DNA of 64,000 bases from an uncultured Bacteroidales bacterium (lineage in GTDB: Bacteria; Bacteroidota; Bacteroidia; Bacteroidales; Bacteroidaceae): positions 1 through 64,000 of the forward strand of contig CACZJU010000010.1 of assembly GCA_902781515.1 (NCBI GenBank), written 5' to 3'. Position numbers and translations under genes: made by a program. Positions 16,304 to 24,590 of the stretch are shown here, piece after piece. Below the pieces are notes generated by a model. That model ran no database searches, was not told the origin of the DNA, and worked only from the letters and a program-made list of their open reading frames with translations. Position 1 is the first letter of the stretch. Every line of letters starts with the position of its first letter.

Positions 16304-17338
16304 CTAGCGTAGGTGTATGCTTCCGTCGGAAAGAATGCGTGCTTGACTTTGAGGTACATCAGCTTCCGAAAGTCGTTTCATTTCTTGAGCCACACTATTC
16401 GTCTTGTCTAACCGCGGACCTGTGCCGCGCTGCTGTATCATAGAGTGAATCTGTCCACTTATGAACTGACCTTTTTTGTCGATTTTTATTTCCACCAGAG
16501 GGGCGTAGCCCGATATCCCTGTTAGGTTTACGTTATAGGTCGTGCAGAAATTTCCAAGACTATATGCAATGAAGCGTCCTTTGTAAACCTCTATGGCACG
16601 CGTCACATGAGGTCCGTGACCATATACCACATCTGCACCATGATCAATGCAGAAGTGAGCCAGTTGACGCAACGACCCGCGGTTCTCGCCAAGGAATGTT
16701 TCGCTGCCTTGTGGCAAATGGTTGCGGGTGCGACCTTCTGCTCCGCCGTGAAATGACACAATGACAAGGTCCGTCTCCTTTACCAGTTTGTCCACGATGC
16801 GTCCCACAACGGCGAGGTCGGTGTGTTTCAGGGTGTAGGAGTTATGTCCGAAAGCACAGATACCGATGTTTAGCCCGTGGCGTTTTATTACGGCTGTTTC
16901 CACCCGCCCTTCAATACCGGAATATAGGATGTGCATACTGTCGAGGCATCGTTCTGTGGACTTTATACCCTCCAAGCCGAAATCATTAGCATGATTGTTA
17001 GCCATGCTTAGGTAGTCAAACCCGACTTCCCGCAGCAGGTGGGCATAGCTGGTGGGGGTTCGGAAGGCATAGCTGTTTGGACCATTCCCCTTTGTGCTTT
17101 GTCCGCCGTCGCATAGCGTGCCTTCAAGATTTCCGACAGCCAGGTCGGCTCGTTTCAACAAAGGTTTGGCATCACGGAATATGTCGCGCCCATTGTTGGC
17201 TGGAAGCATTTTAGATGGGAATGTGGTCCCCATCATAATGTCGCCCACCATAGCTATGGTCAGCGTGTCGGCTGCGTAAGCAGAATTAAAGATTAATAGG
17301 TAAAAATTACAAATTAGAAGCAGCGTAATCCTTTTCAT
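16304..17338 (-). CDS. CapA-family metallophosphoesterase (exported)
   Basis: A 344-residue protein with a signal peptide (MKRITLLLICNFYLLIFNSAYA). It has the CapA/PgsA pattern: AMVGDIMMGT at the start, NLEGTLCDGG, then MANNHANDFG, VSFHGGAEG and VYGHGPHVTRAIEVYKGRFI. These supply the Asp, Asn and His residues of the calcineurin-like metal site. Family members include the poly-gamma-glutamate synthesis protein, but many are uncharacterised periplasmic phosphoesterases. No pgsB/C genes are nearby, so polyglutamate synthesis is not supported. It is downstream of an NlpC/P60 hydrolase on the same strand, which suggests a cell-wall or envelope role. Confidence 0.8.
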   Translation of the reverse strand: MKRITLLLICNFYLLIFNSAYAADTLTIAMVGDIMMGTTFPSKMLPANNGRDIFRDAKPLLKRADLAVGNLEGTLCDGGQSTKGNGPNSYAFRTPTSYAHLLREVGFDYLSMANNHANDFGLEGIKSTERCLDSMHILYSGIEGRVETAVIKRHGLNIGICAFGHNSYTLKHTDLAVVGRIVDKLVKETDLVIVSFHGGAEGRTRNHLPQGSETFLGENRGSLRQLAHFCIDHGADVVYGHGPHVTRAIEVYKGRFIAYSLGNFCTTYNVNLTGISGYAPLVEIKIDKKGQFISGQIHSMIQQRGTGPRLDKTNSVAQEMKRLSEADVPQSQARILSDGSIHLR

Positions 17339-17352
17339 ATTCCCTTAAACTC

Positions 17353-17961
17353 TTAGAAAACCCGTCGAACACCGATATATCGATGCAGATAATAAGCTTC
17401 GGTAGACTGACTTACGCGAATGCCACCGCCAATGCTTGCATGAATGAATGTAAAGGTGTCGTCTTTTGTGTTTACGTCAATAATGATGCCTACATGCCCC
17501 ACGCCTTTTCCAGAATGTGGACTTGTGAAGAAAACCAAGTCTCCACGTTTCATTTCACTGCGTTTTATGGGCTTGTTCTTGGCATATTGTTCGCGTGAGG
17601 AGTTACCGATTAAGTAATTGAATTTCTTGAAGACATAACTTGTAAATCCGGAACAGTCGAATACTGTAGGACCTTTGCCTCCGCTACGGTATCGTTTGCC
17701 CAGATGCGTGTATGCCTCTTCGATTAAGGTGTTAATCATTGCCAGTCCGCCCACCGAAGCCTGTGTCTCAGTAGGGCCTATGGGCACAAGAAAGTGGGTT
17801 GCCACAGTATCTATGTGCTGCAGTCGGCGTGCCACGGGAGCGTGACGTGCATACTGGTCTTGAGCTATGAGAGATTGAGAAAATGAGAAAATGAGAATAA
17901 GAGAAAGCAGTTGCGTGTACTTCCTCAAGTCCTTTTTTAAAAATTCATACATCTTCTTCAT
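17353..17961 (-). CDS. NlpC/P60 cell-wall hydrolase (C40 peptidase)
   Basis: A 202-residue exported protein. The NlpC/P60 domain shows Cys in GPTVFDCSGFTSYVFKKF, the first His in GVGHVGIIID and a second in TFIHASIGGG, the usual Cys-His-His triad, so it probably cuts D-Glu-diaminopimelate bonds in peptidoglycan stem peptides. The signal region (LLSLILIFSFSQSLIAQ) is encoded by a short tandem repeat of AGAAAATG type (about 17870-17905), so its length may vary between strains. It overlaps the clostripain gene upstream by 4 bases (ATGA), showing translational coupling. Confidence 0.88.
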   Translation of the reverse strand: MKKMYEFLKKDLRKYTQLLSLILIFSFSQSLIAQDQYARHAPVARRLQHIDTVATHFLVPIGPTETQASVGGLAMINTLIEEAYTHLGKRYRSGGKGPTVFDCSGFTSYVFKKFNYLIGNSSREQYAKNKPIKRSEMKRGDLVFFTSPHSGKGVGHVGIIIDVNTKDDTFTFIHASIGGGIRVSQSTEAYYLHRYIGVRRVF

Positions 17962-19100
17962 CTTCTCATTCTCTTATACCACGAAGTACTGGTGTAGTGC
18001 TCGTTGTGTTGGTTGTTTTCAGAGGGTATATACATCGAAACGCATGCAACGTGGTCCGGGTCGGTAAGATTAGGTGTGTACCAAACTCTAAACGATGTGT
18101 CCCATCTTGTGGTGGCATAGCTATAAGGTACAGCACGCTTCAGCGCTGTAAGCCACGTGGTGTAGTCATCAGTGGATAACCAATGATTCATTGCACTGCC
18201 CATATCGTGATAGTTGGGAAACCAAGCTGGTTCTCGCCCGTCAATAACGTATATTTGAACGCCTTCGGTGTCGGGATATTGTGGCAGTGTTGCCAGCAAT
18301 GGAGCTGTGGCTTCAGCTAATTGCTCCATTTCATCGGTCTTTATCGCCGATATTACAAGTCCCTTGTTAAACTCGTAGTATTCGTAATACTTCCGTGCTA
18401 TCTGCCATGCATTATCGCTGTCGAGGAACAATTCTCCAATGATGCTGTGATATGGTGCTCCGTTACCAGGTATTTCTGCAGGCGAACCTATGCACCAGTC
18501 CACGACGTCGCGCAACTCGTATGCCACCTCCACGCATTGCATGAAACATGCATCGAACATAATATAGTCCCATTTGCAGCCGCTGTTGCGCAAAATGTTG
18601 GCCAAGGTCGTAACCTCCATTTCGGTTCCGGTGTTCAAGTATGTGTTGTTTCCATTGTCAATACCGATAGTGCGTTTTGGAGCCTTCTGTTGTGGTAGCC
18701 ATCCGGTTCCGTGCGACCACATCACAAGTCCGTAGTGTTCGGCTGGGTAGTTGGCTTTGACGATTGATAGCACCTGCTGCATTGTAGTGCTGTCAGTGCT
18801 TATGGGGTCATTCCGATATTGGTAAACCAGATGTTCGCCGTTGCGGTCGAACATGATAATGCGTGGTTGTTGGTCGGAACGTGCTTCATCGATATACACC
18901 ACAAGGGCGCAACTGTCTGGAATGACTGGAGCTGCCTGTCGCATCTCGTTGAGGTCGTTGGTGGCATACGGACTTGACAGGCTGTTTTCCGCCATCATGT
19001 ACACCACCACCACGTGCTTCAGCGTGGCAGGTGGGAGTTTGATGTCGTCGTGGCATGCAACAGCCAAAACGGAGAGAAATACTATCCACCAATACTTCAT
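17958..19100 (-). CDS. Clostripain-family (C11) lipoprotein protease
   Basis: About 380 residues from ATG 19100, with a lipoprotein signal (MKYWWIVFLSVLAVACHDD, lipobox VAC). The C11 catalytic pair is visible: His in YGLVMWSHGTGW and Cys in YIMFDACFMQCVEVAYEL. The preceding VYMMAENSLSS also fits. C11 proteases cut after Arg or Lys; fragipain of Bacteroides fragilis is a known example. The frame could extend to 19250, but the promoter boxes at 19106-19132 rule that out. It forms an operon with the NlpC/P60 and CapA-like genes. Located at a membrane surface by its lipid anchor. Confidence 0.88.
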   Translation of the reverse strand: MKYWWIVFLSVLAVACHDDIKLPPATLKHVVVVYMMAENSLSSPYATNDLNEMRQAAPVIPDSCALVVYIDEARSDQQPRIIMFDRNGEHLVYQYRNDPISTDSTTMQQVLSIVKANYPAEHYGLVMWSHGTGWLPQQKAPKRTIGIDNGNNTYLNTGTEMEVTTLANILRNSGCKWDYIMFDACFMQCVEVAYELRDVVDWCIGSPAEIPGNGAPYHSIIGELFLDSDNAWQIARKYYEYYEFNKGLVISAIKTDEMEQLAEATAPLLATLPQYPDTEGVQIYVIDGREPAWFPNYHDMGSAMNHWLSTDDYTTWLTALKRAVPYSYATTRWDTSFRVWYTPNLTDPDHVACVSMYIPSENNQHNEHYTSTSWYKRMRR

Positions 19101-19105
19101 GGCTG

Positions 19106-19132
19106 CAAAGATACGGTTTTTTGAGCAATAAA
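19106..19132 (-). promoter_or_regulatory. Promoter of the clostripain operon
   Basis: On the minus strand TTTATTG (19126-19132) is followed by TATCTTTG (19106-19113), 19 bases further on. This matches the Bacteroidetes -33/-7 pattern and fixes the start of the protease at 19100. The histidine kinase gene starts divergently at 19161. Confidence 0.6.
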
Positions 19133-19160
19133 TCGCTATTTCGCGCGTTAATAATATATA

Positions 19161-20303
19161 ATGGTATGGACAGATAGAGTTCGGCAGGTGAAAATCCTGC
19201 TTGTGATGACAGCCGTTGTCATTGCTGTGGTATCCCTTGTGGTGTCGCATCTCTTGGTGCGCGACCTTGTCGATGAGGAACGTAACAACGTGGAAGTGTG
19301 GGCTGAGGCTATGCGTTCTCTGAACAATGCCGATGAGAACACCGATTTGGCACTCGTGTTAAAGGTGATAGACAGCAACAAGAACATCCCTGTAGTGGTG
19401 ATGGACGAGAACAATCAGGTAATTCTTCATCGTAACCTGCGGCATAAGTGGAAGACGGCACAGGACTCTGTCAAGTATGTCAACAATTGTGCAGAGAATA
19501 TGCGCGAGAGCGGCAACGTGATTCCTGTGGAGAGTTGGATTGTATGTTTCGACGAGAGTTTGATGCTGCGCCGTCTGGCCTACTATCCCTATGTGCAGTT
19601 GGGCGTTGTGCTCATTTTTGTTGTGGTGGCTATATTTGCACTTCTTAGCAGTAAACGAGCCGAGCAGAACAAGGTGTGGGTAGGACTGTCGAAGGAAACG
19701 GCCCATCAACTCGGAACCCCCATCAGTAGTCTTATGGCTTGGGTGGAGGTGTTGCGTGAGACTTATCCGCATGACGAACTCATACCTGAAATGAATAAGG
19801 ATGTGAAGCGTCTGCAGCGCATTGCCGAGCGATTCTCCAAAATTGGTTCTCTGCCCGAGCCTAAGCCCGAGAATCTCAACGATGTAGTGGAGAATGTGGT
19901 ACAATACATAGGTCGTCGTACGTCGAATCGTGTAAAGCTTAATGTCGATATGCCCGACCATCCGCTCATCGTGATGATGTCCGCTCCGTTGTTCGAGTGG
20001 GTGGTGGAGAATCTGTGCAAGAATGCCATTGATGCTATGGACGGACAAGGTACCATCACTCTGACGGCTCGCGACGAGCAGGACTGCTTCTCTGTTGAGG
20101 TCGCCGATACAGGAAAGGGTATTGCCAGCAAGAACTTCCGCAATGTGTTTGCTCCAGGCTTCACCACAAAGAGTCGTGGATGGGGCTTGGGATTGTCGTT
20201 GGCGAAGCGTATTGTCGAAGAGTATCATCATGGACGCATATTTGTCAAGTCTTCAGAGATAGGAAAGGGTACAACTTTCCGTATCGAGCTTAAAAAGTAC
20301 TAA
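19161..20303 (+). CDS. Membrane sensor histidine kinase (orphan)
   Basis: A 380-residue protein with two membrane helices (about residues 10-32 and 130-152) flanking a short periplasmic sensor of about 95 residues. The H-box is ETAHQLGTPISSL, the N-box VENLCKNAIDAMDG, G1 VADTGKGI, the F-region FAPGFTTKSRGWG and G2 GLGLSLAKRIVEEY. The kinase core is complete. No response regulator lies nearby, so its partner must be elsewhere. It is transcribed toward rpmF but a separate promoter precedes rpmF. The signal is unknown; the small sensor loop offers no recognised fold. Confidence 0.9.
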   Translation: MVWTDRVRQVKILLVMTAVVIAVVSLVVSHLLVRDLVDEERNNVEVWAEAMRSLNNADENTDLALVLKVIDSNKNIPVVVMDENNQVILHRNLRHKWKTAQDSVKYVNNCAENMRESGNVIPVESWIVCFDESLMLRRLAYYPYVQLGVVLIFVVVAIFALLSSKRAEQNKVWVGLSKETAHQLGTPISSLMAWVEVLRETYPHDELIPEMNKDVKRLQRIAERFSKIGSLPEPKPENLNDVVENVVQYIGRRTSNRVKLNVDMPDHPLIVMMSAPLFEWVVENLCKNAIDAMDGQGTITLTARDEQDCFSVEVADTGKGIASKNFRNVFAPGFTTKSRGWGLGLSLAKRIVEEYHHGRIFVKSSEIGKGTTFRIELKKY

Positions 20304-20401
20304 AATCCGCTCATAATAAGTAAGTTTTTAACTACTTGCTGTATTTTTAGGCAAAAATATAGGCGGAAATTAGGCTTTATCTCGGAAAAACTCGAATAAA
20401 A

Positions 20402-20433
20402 TTTGGTTATTCGCTCGATTTGCACTAATTTTG
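20402..20433 (+). promoter_or_regulatory. Promoter of the rpmF-fabH-era run
   Basis: TTTG at 20402-20405 and TAATTTTG at 20426-20433, 20 bases apart. The surrounding TTCGCTCGATTTGCACTA is the same module found near lptB and mlaE. The interval 20304-20500 holds this promoter and a short leader, and no gene. Confidence 0.6.
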
Positions 20434-20500
20434 CAGTCCGAAAAGGTGCAAAGCGCCTCGATTTGACGTGAAATTAGATAACATTAATAGATAAAAAGAA

Positions 20501-20680
20501 ATGGCACATCCTAAAAGAAGACAGTCCAAAACCAGGACTCTCAAGAGAAGAACACATGACGGTGCAGTAGCTCCAACGCTGGCCGTTTGCCCAAATTGTG
20601 GTGAGTATTACATCTACCACACAGTATGCCCCGCTTGCGGTTACTATCGCGGTAAGGTGGCAATCGAAAAAGAAGCTTGA
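20501..20680 (+). CDS. rpmF: 50S ribosomal protein L32
   Basis: A 59-residue protein starting MAHPKRRQSKTRTLKRRTHD, with two CxxC pairs (CPNCGEYY and CPACGYY) that form a zinc ribbon as in many bacterial L32 proteins. It belongs to the large ribosomal subunit near the peptidyl-transferase exit. Gene order rpmF-fabH is conserved widely and links ribosome and fatty-acid synthesis. The DUF177 (YceD) gene that usually precedes rpmF is not seen here; a histidine kinase gene takes that place. Confidence 0.95.
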   Translation: MAHPKRRQSKTRTLKRRTHDGAVAPTLAVCPNCGEYYIYHTVCPACGYYRGKVAIEKEA

Positions 20681-20777
20681 TTGAGACAATTTCAAATTGA
20701 GAGAATGAGAGAATGAGATAGGGCAGGAGCCTGAAAGTCTCATTTTCTCATTTTCTCTTTTTATAAATACCATATCA

Positions 20778-21866
20778 ATGGAAAGAATTAATGCAATGAT
20801 AACTGGTGTGGGCGGTTATGTGCCCGACTATATCCTCGACAACGAGGAGATGTCGCGCATCGTTGACACCAGTGACGAATGGATAATGGAGCGCATAGGT
20901 GTGAAGACGCGCCACATTCTGAAGCCTGAGCAGGGCAGGGGTACCAGTTATATGATGAAGCGTGCCGTACGTCAGCTCCTGTATAAAACCCAGGCTGAGC
21001 CCGATAGTATCGAGGCTGTTATCTGCGCTACGACCACACCAGACTTCCATTTCCCCTCTACAGCCTCGCTGATAATAGGTGAGCTGAAACTTCGCAACGC
21101 CTTTGGTTTCGATATGGAGGGCGCCTGTGCCGGTTTTCTTTATGCTATGGAAGCAGCAGCCAACTATATCCGCTCGGGGCGCTACAAACGTATTATTGTT
21201 TGCGGTGGAGACCACATGTCCTCAATGACAAACTATCAAGATCGCAACACATGTCCTATTTTCGGTGACGGAGCAGCTTGTGTAATGATGGAGCCCACCA
21301 CCGAGGAGGTGGGGCTGATGGACGGTTTCTACCGTGTAGATGGTGAGGGTTACGAATATCTCCACATGGAAGCAGGTGGTTCGCGCAATGTGCCGAGTCA
21401 TGAGACCGTGGACAAGCGTCTGCACTTTGTATATCAGGAAGGTCGACCTGTCTTCAAGCACGCTGTGACGAAGATGTCCGATGCTGTCGAGCGCATAGCC
21501 AAGCGCAACAACCTGACTAAGGACAACATCGCTTGGGTTGTTCCCCATCAGGCAAACATACGCATCGAGAGCGCCGTAGCACGTCGCATCGGTGTTGAGG
21601 AAGATCACGTGATGATAAACATCGATCACATGGCAAACACCTCGGGCGGTACGTTACCACTATGTCTTTGGGAGTACGAGCCGCAGTTGAAGAAGGGCGA
21701 CAAACTCATCTTTACAGCCTTCGGAGCAGGATTCACCTGGGGTGCTTCGTACCTTATTTGGGGTTACGATGGTGCAGCTGAGGCCGCCAAGTCACCTGCT
21801 CAGTTCTACAAGGAGGGCGAGATGACAAGGGAAGAGTGGTACAAACTCAGAGCCAAGAATGCATAA
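20778..21866 (+). CDS. fabH: 3-oxoacyl-[acyl-carrier-protein] synthase III (FabH)
   Basis: A 362-residue condensing enzyme that starts fatty-acid synthesis by joining acyl-CoA to malonyl-ACP. The active-site Cys lies in [14 protein letters not shown], the His in [11 protein letters not shown] and the Asn in [12 protein letters not shown], giving the KAS III Cys-His-Asn triad. It has a C-terminal extension of about 25 residues beyond the usual end. It overlaps era by 8 bases. The 97-base gap after rpmF contains an imperfect inverted repeat of GAGAATGAG units (20699-20757). Confidence 0.95.
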   Translation: MERINAMITGVGGYVPDYILDNEEMSRIVDTSDEWIMERIGVKTRHILKPEQGRGTSYMMKRAVRQLLYKTQAEPDSIEAVICATTTPDFHFPSTASLIIGELKLRNAFGFDMEGACAGFLYAMEAAANYIRSGRYKRIIVCGGDHMSSMTNYQDRNTCPIFGDGAACVMMEPTTEEVGLMDGFYRVDGEGYEYLHMEAGGSRNVPSHETVDKRLHFVYQEGRPVFKHAVTKMSDAVERIAKRNNLTKDNIAWVVPHQANIRIESAVARRIGVEEDHVMINIDHMANTSGGTLPLCLWEYEPQLKKGDKLIFTAFGAGFTWGASYLIWGYDGAAEAAKSPAQFYKEGEMTREEWYKLRAKNA

Positions 21867-22740
21867 AGCTGGATTTGTAAATATTGTTGGGAATCCCAAC
21901 GTAGGGAAGAGTACACTGATGAACCTGTTGGTGGGCGAGCGCATAAGCATCGCCACCTTCAAGGCTCAGACCACTCGTCATCGTATCATGGGCATTCTCA
22001 ACACACCGGAGATGCAGATATGCTTTTCCGATACCCCAGGAGTGCTGAAGCCCAACTACAAGCTGCAGGAGTCTATGTTGCAGTTCTCGGAGAGTGCACT
22101 GGTTGATGCCGATGTCCTGCTCTATGTCACCGATATGGTGGAGACCCCCGACAAGAATGCCGAATTCCTCGAGAAGGTTGCAAAGCTGAAAGTCCCTATC
22201 TTGGTGCTTATCAATAAGATAGACCTTACGAATCAGCAGGAACTGGAGCAGAAAGTCGGGCTTTGGCACGAGGCTCTTCCACAGGCAGAAATATTCCCCA
22301 TCTCGGCACTTCATCGTTTCAATGTAGATAATGTGCTGAATCGCATCAAGGAATTGTTGCCCGAGTCACCGGCCTATTTCGACAAAGACCAGTGGACCGA
22401 CAAACCAGCTCGTTTCTTCGTCACAGAAATCATCCGCGAGAAGATACTACTCTACTACGACAAGGAGATACCCTATTCCTGCGAGGTTTCGGTAGAATCG
22501 TTCAAGGAGACCGACCGCAATATTCACATCAACGCTGTCATTTATGTTGAGCGCGACAGTCAGAAGGGCATCATCATAGGACATCAGGGCGTGGCTCTCA
22601 AGCGCGTATCCACCGAAGCCCGAAAGAGCCTTGAGAAGTTCTTCGGTAAGAGCATCTACCTCGAAGTTTTTGTGAAGGTGGACAAGGATTGGCGCAACAG
22701 CGACCGCTCCCTCCGTCAATACGGCTACAATCAGGAATAA
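21859..22740 (+). CDS. era: GTPase Era
   Basis: A 293-residue GTPase needed for 30S ribosome assembly; it binds the 3' end of 16S rRNA. G1 is [10 protein letters not shown]2 lies in [10 protein letters not shown]3 is DTPG and G4 is NKIDL. The C-terminal KH domain contains [19 protein letters not shown]. Length and order are standard. The start ATG overlaps the fabH stop, so translation is coupled. Confidence 0.96.
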   Translation: MHKAGFVNIVGNPNVGKSTLMNLLVGERISIATFKAQTTRHRIMGILNTPEMQICFSDTPGVLKPNYKLQESMLQFSESALVDADVLLYVTDMVETPDKNAEFLEKVAKLKVPILVLINKIDLTNQQELEQKVGLWHEALPQAEIFPISALHRFNVDNVLNRIKELLPESPAYFDKDQWTDKPARFFVTEIIREKILLYYDKEIPYSCEVSVESFKETDRNIHINAVIYVERDSQKGIIIGHQGVALKRVSTEARKSLEKFFGKSIYLEVFVKVDKDWRNSDRSLRQYGYNQE

Positions 22741-22743
22741 TTA

Positions 22744-22774
22744 TTTGATTATTCCTTTTTTTTATATATATTTG
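22744..22774 (+). promoter_or_regulatory. Promoter of der
   Basis: TTTG at 22744-22747 and TATATTTG at 22767-22774 with 19 bases between them. It starts inside the era-der gap, so der has its own promoter as well as any read-through from era. Confidence 0.5.
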
Positions 22775-22793
22775 CAGCGAAAAATTGGATGAT

Positions 22794-24107
22794 ATGAGTA
22801 ATTTGGTAGCTATAGTGGGTAGGCCCAACGTGGGCAAGAGCACCCTTTTCAACCGCCTGACACAGACTCGCCACGCTATCGTGAGCGATGAGGCAGGCAC
22901 TACACGCGACCGTCAGTACGGCAAGTGCGAATGGACTGGACGCGAGTTCTCCGTTGTGGATACTGGTGGTTGGGTGGTAAACTCTGACGACATTTTCGAG
23001 GAGGAGATACGCAAGCAAGTGACAGTAGCTACTGAGGAGGCAGATGTGATACTGTTCCTCGTGGATGTGAACAATGGAGTCACAGACCTCGATGCTGAGG
23101 TCGCATCAATACTGCGCCGCTCGAACAAACCAGTGGTGTTGGTAGCAAACAAGACCGACAACAACGACCAGCAGTATCTTGCTGCCGAATTCTATTCCCT
23201 TGGACTTGGCGACCCATATTGTATATCGGCTGCTACGGGCAGCGGTACGGGCGACTTGCTCGATACGGTTGTAGAACGTCTGCCAAAGGAGGCTGCCGAG
23301 GACGATTGGAACCAGTTGCCTCGCTTCGCTGTAGTTGGTCGTCCCAACGTGGGAAAAAGTTCCCTCGTTAACGCCTTCATCGGCGAGGACCGTCACATTG
23401 TGACAGATATTGCCGGAACAACGCGTGACTCGATATATACCCGTTTCAATAAGTTCGGACTTGACTTCCAGTTGGTGGACACTGCCGGCATTCGTCGCAA
23501 GAACAAGGTGAGCGAGGACTTGGAGTTCTACAGCGTGATGCGTTCCATCCGCAGTATCGAGAATTCCGACGTCTGCATACTGATGATAGACGCCACTCGC
23601 GGTCTTGAGGGACAGGATATGAACATCTTCCAAATCATTCAGAAGAATCAGAAGAGCCTTGTAGTGGTGGTGAACAAGTGGGACTTGGTACCTGAAAAGG
23701 ACCAGAAGGTGATGGATACATTCATCGATGCCATTCGCGACCGTTTCTCACCGTTCGACGATTTCCCCATTGTCTTCGCCTCTGCTATGACAAAACAGCG
23801 CATTTTCCGCATACTGGAGGAGGCAAAGCACGTTTACGAAAACCGTGTGCGCCGTGTCTCTACAGCCAAACTGAACGAAGAGATGCTGCCGCTCATCGAG
23901 GCTTTCCCACCACCATCGATAAAGGGTAAGTATATAAAGATAAAGTATTGTATGCAGGTGCCTGAAACTCGCGTGCCTACTTTCGTTTTCTACGCCAACC
24001 TGCCGCAGTATGTGAGGGAACCCTATCGCCGCTTCCTCGAAAACAAGATTCGCGAGCGTTGGGACTTCAGCGGCTGTCCCATGAATGTATTCATCCGTCA
24101 AAAATAA
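22794..24107 (+). CDS. der: Ribosome-associated GTPase Der (EngA)
   Basis: A 437-residue protein with two tandem GTPase domains, each with GRPNVGKS (start and about residue 180), DTGG or DTAG switch motifs, and NKTD and NKWD for guanine recognition, followed by the KH-like C-terminal domain. Der is needed for late 50S subunit assembly. A TTG three codons upstream (22785) could also start translation; ATG 22794 is preferred. It completes the rpmF-fabH-era-der run. Confidence 0.96.
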   Translation: MSNLVAIVGRPNVGKSTLFNRLTQTRHAIVSDEAGTTRDRQYGKCEWTGREFSVVDTGGWVVNSDDIFEEEIRKQVTVATEEADVILFLVDVNNGVTDLDAEVASILRRSNKPVVLVANKTDNNDQQYLAAEFYSLGLGDPYCISAATGSGTGDLLDTVVERLPKEAAEDDWNQLPRFAVVGRPNVGKSSLVNAFIGEDRHIVTDIAGTTRDSIYTRFNKFGLDFQLVDTAGIRRKNKVSEDLEFYSVMRSIRSIENSDVCILMIDATRGLEGQDMNIFQIIQKNQKSLVVVVNKWDLVPEKDQKVMDTFIDAIRDRFSPFDDFPIVFASAMTKQRIFRILEEAKHVYENRVRRVSTAKLNEEMLPLIEAFPPPSIKGKYIKIKYCMQVPETRVPTFVFYANLPQYVREPYRRFLENKIRERWDFSGCPMNVFIRQK

Positions 24108-24140
24108 GACTCCCTAACCCCTTTAGGGGGAAGTGATAAA

Positions 24141-24515
24141 ATGAAGAAATTAATTATTATTTGTTTTGCGGCGATGACGATGGTTGGATGCCATCGTGAG
24201 AAGTCGGCTTCCGAGTCTGCCGAGAAATACTATGGCTATCTGGTAAAGGGCGATGTTGACCGTTTCCTTAAGGGAGTGGCATACTTCGACAGTCTGCCCG
24301 AAACGTATCGCAGTCAGATGCAGGATATGTATATGGACTATCTCGACCGCGAGAATCGTCTGCGTAGCGGACTGCTTTCTGCAAAGTCCCTGCGTGACAC
24401 TATGATCAACGAAAACATAGCCCGTGTGTTCATGGAAGTCTGCTATGCCGATTCCACACGCGAGGAGATAATGGTACAGATGGTGCAGACCGATAAGGGC
24501 TGGCGCCTGTTTTAA
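24141..24515 (+). CDS. Small lipoprotein (DUF4878-like)
   Basis: A 124-residue protein with a lipoprotein signal (MKKLIIICFAAMTMVGCHRE, lipobox VGC). The mature part has the helix-then-sheet pattern of small NTF2-like lipoproteins such as DUF4878: an AEKYYGYLVKGDVDRFLKG start and a final beta strand MVQTDKGWRLF. Such proteins are envelope-bound and of unknown function. It follows der by 33 bases and ends at a strong terminator. Confidence 0.65.
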   Translation: MKKLIIICFAAMTMVGCHREKSASESAEKYYGYLVKGDVDRFLKGVAYFDSLPETYRSQMQDMYMDYLDRENRLRSGLLSAKSLRDTMINENIARVFMEVCYADSTREEIMVQMVQTDKGWRLF

Positions 24516-24535
24516 TAAGCTTTAAGGATAAAGAA

Positions 24536-24575
24536 GAGACCGCTACTCCTGATGGGGTGGCGGTCTCCTTTGTGT
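24536..24575 (+). terminator. Intrinsic terminator after the lipoprotein gene
   Basis: An 8-bp perfect stem, GAGACCGC (24536-24543) with GCGGTCTC (24560-24567), followed by a T-rich run. It lies between convergent genes and can serve both the der/lipoprotein side and the GH95 gene. Confidence 0.75.
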
Positions 24576-24590
24576 TGTTTATGCAGTTAG

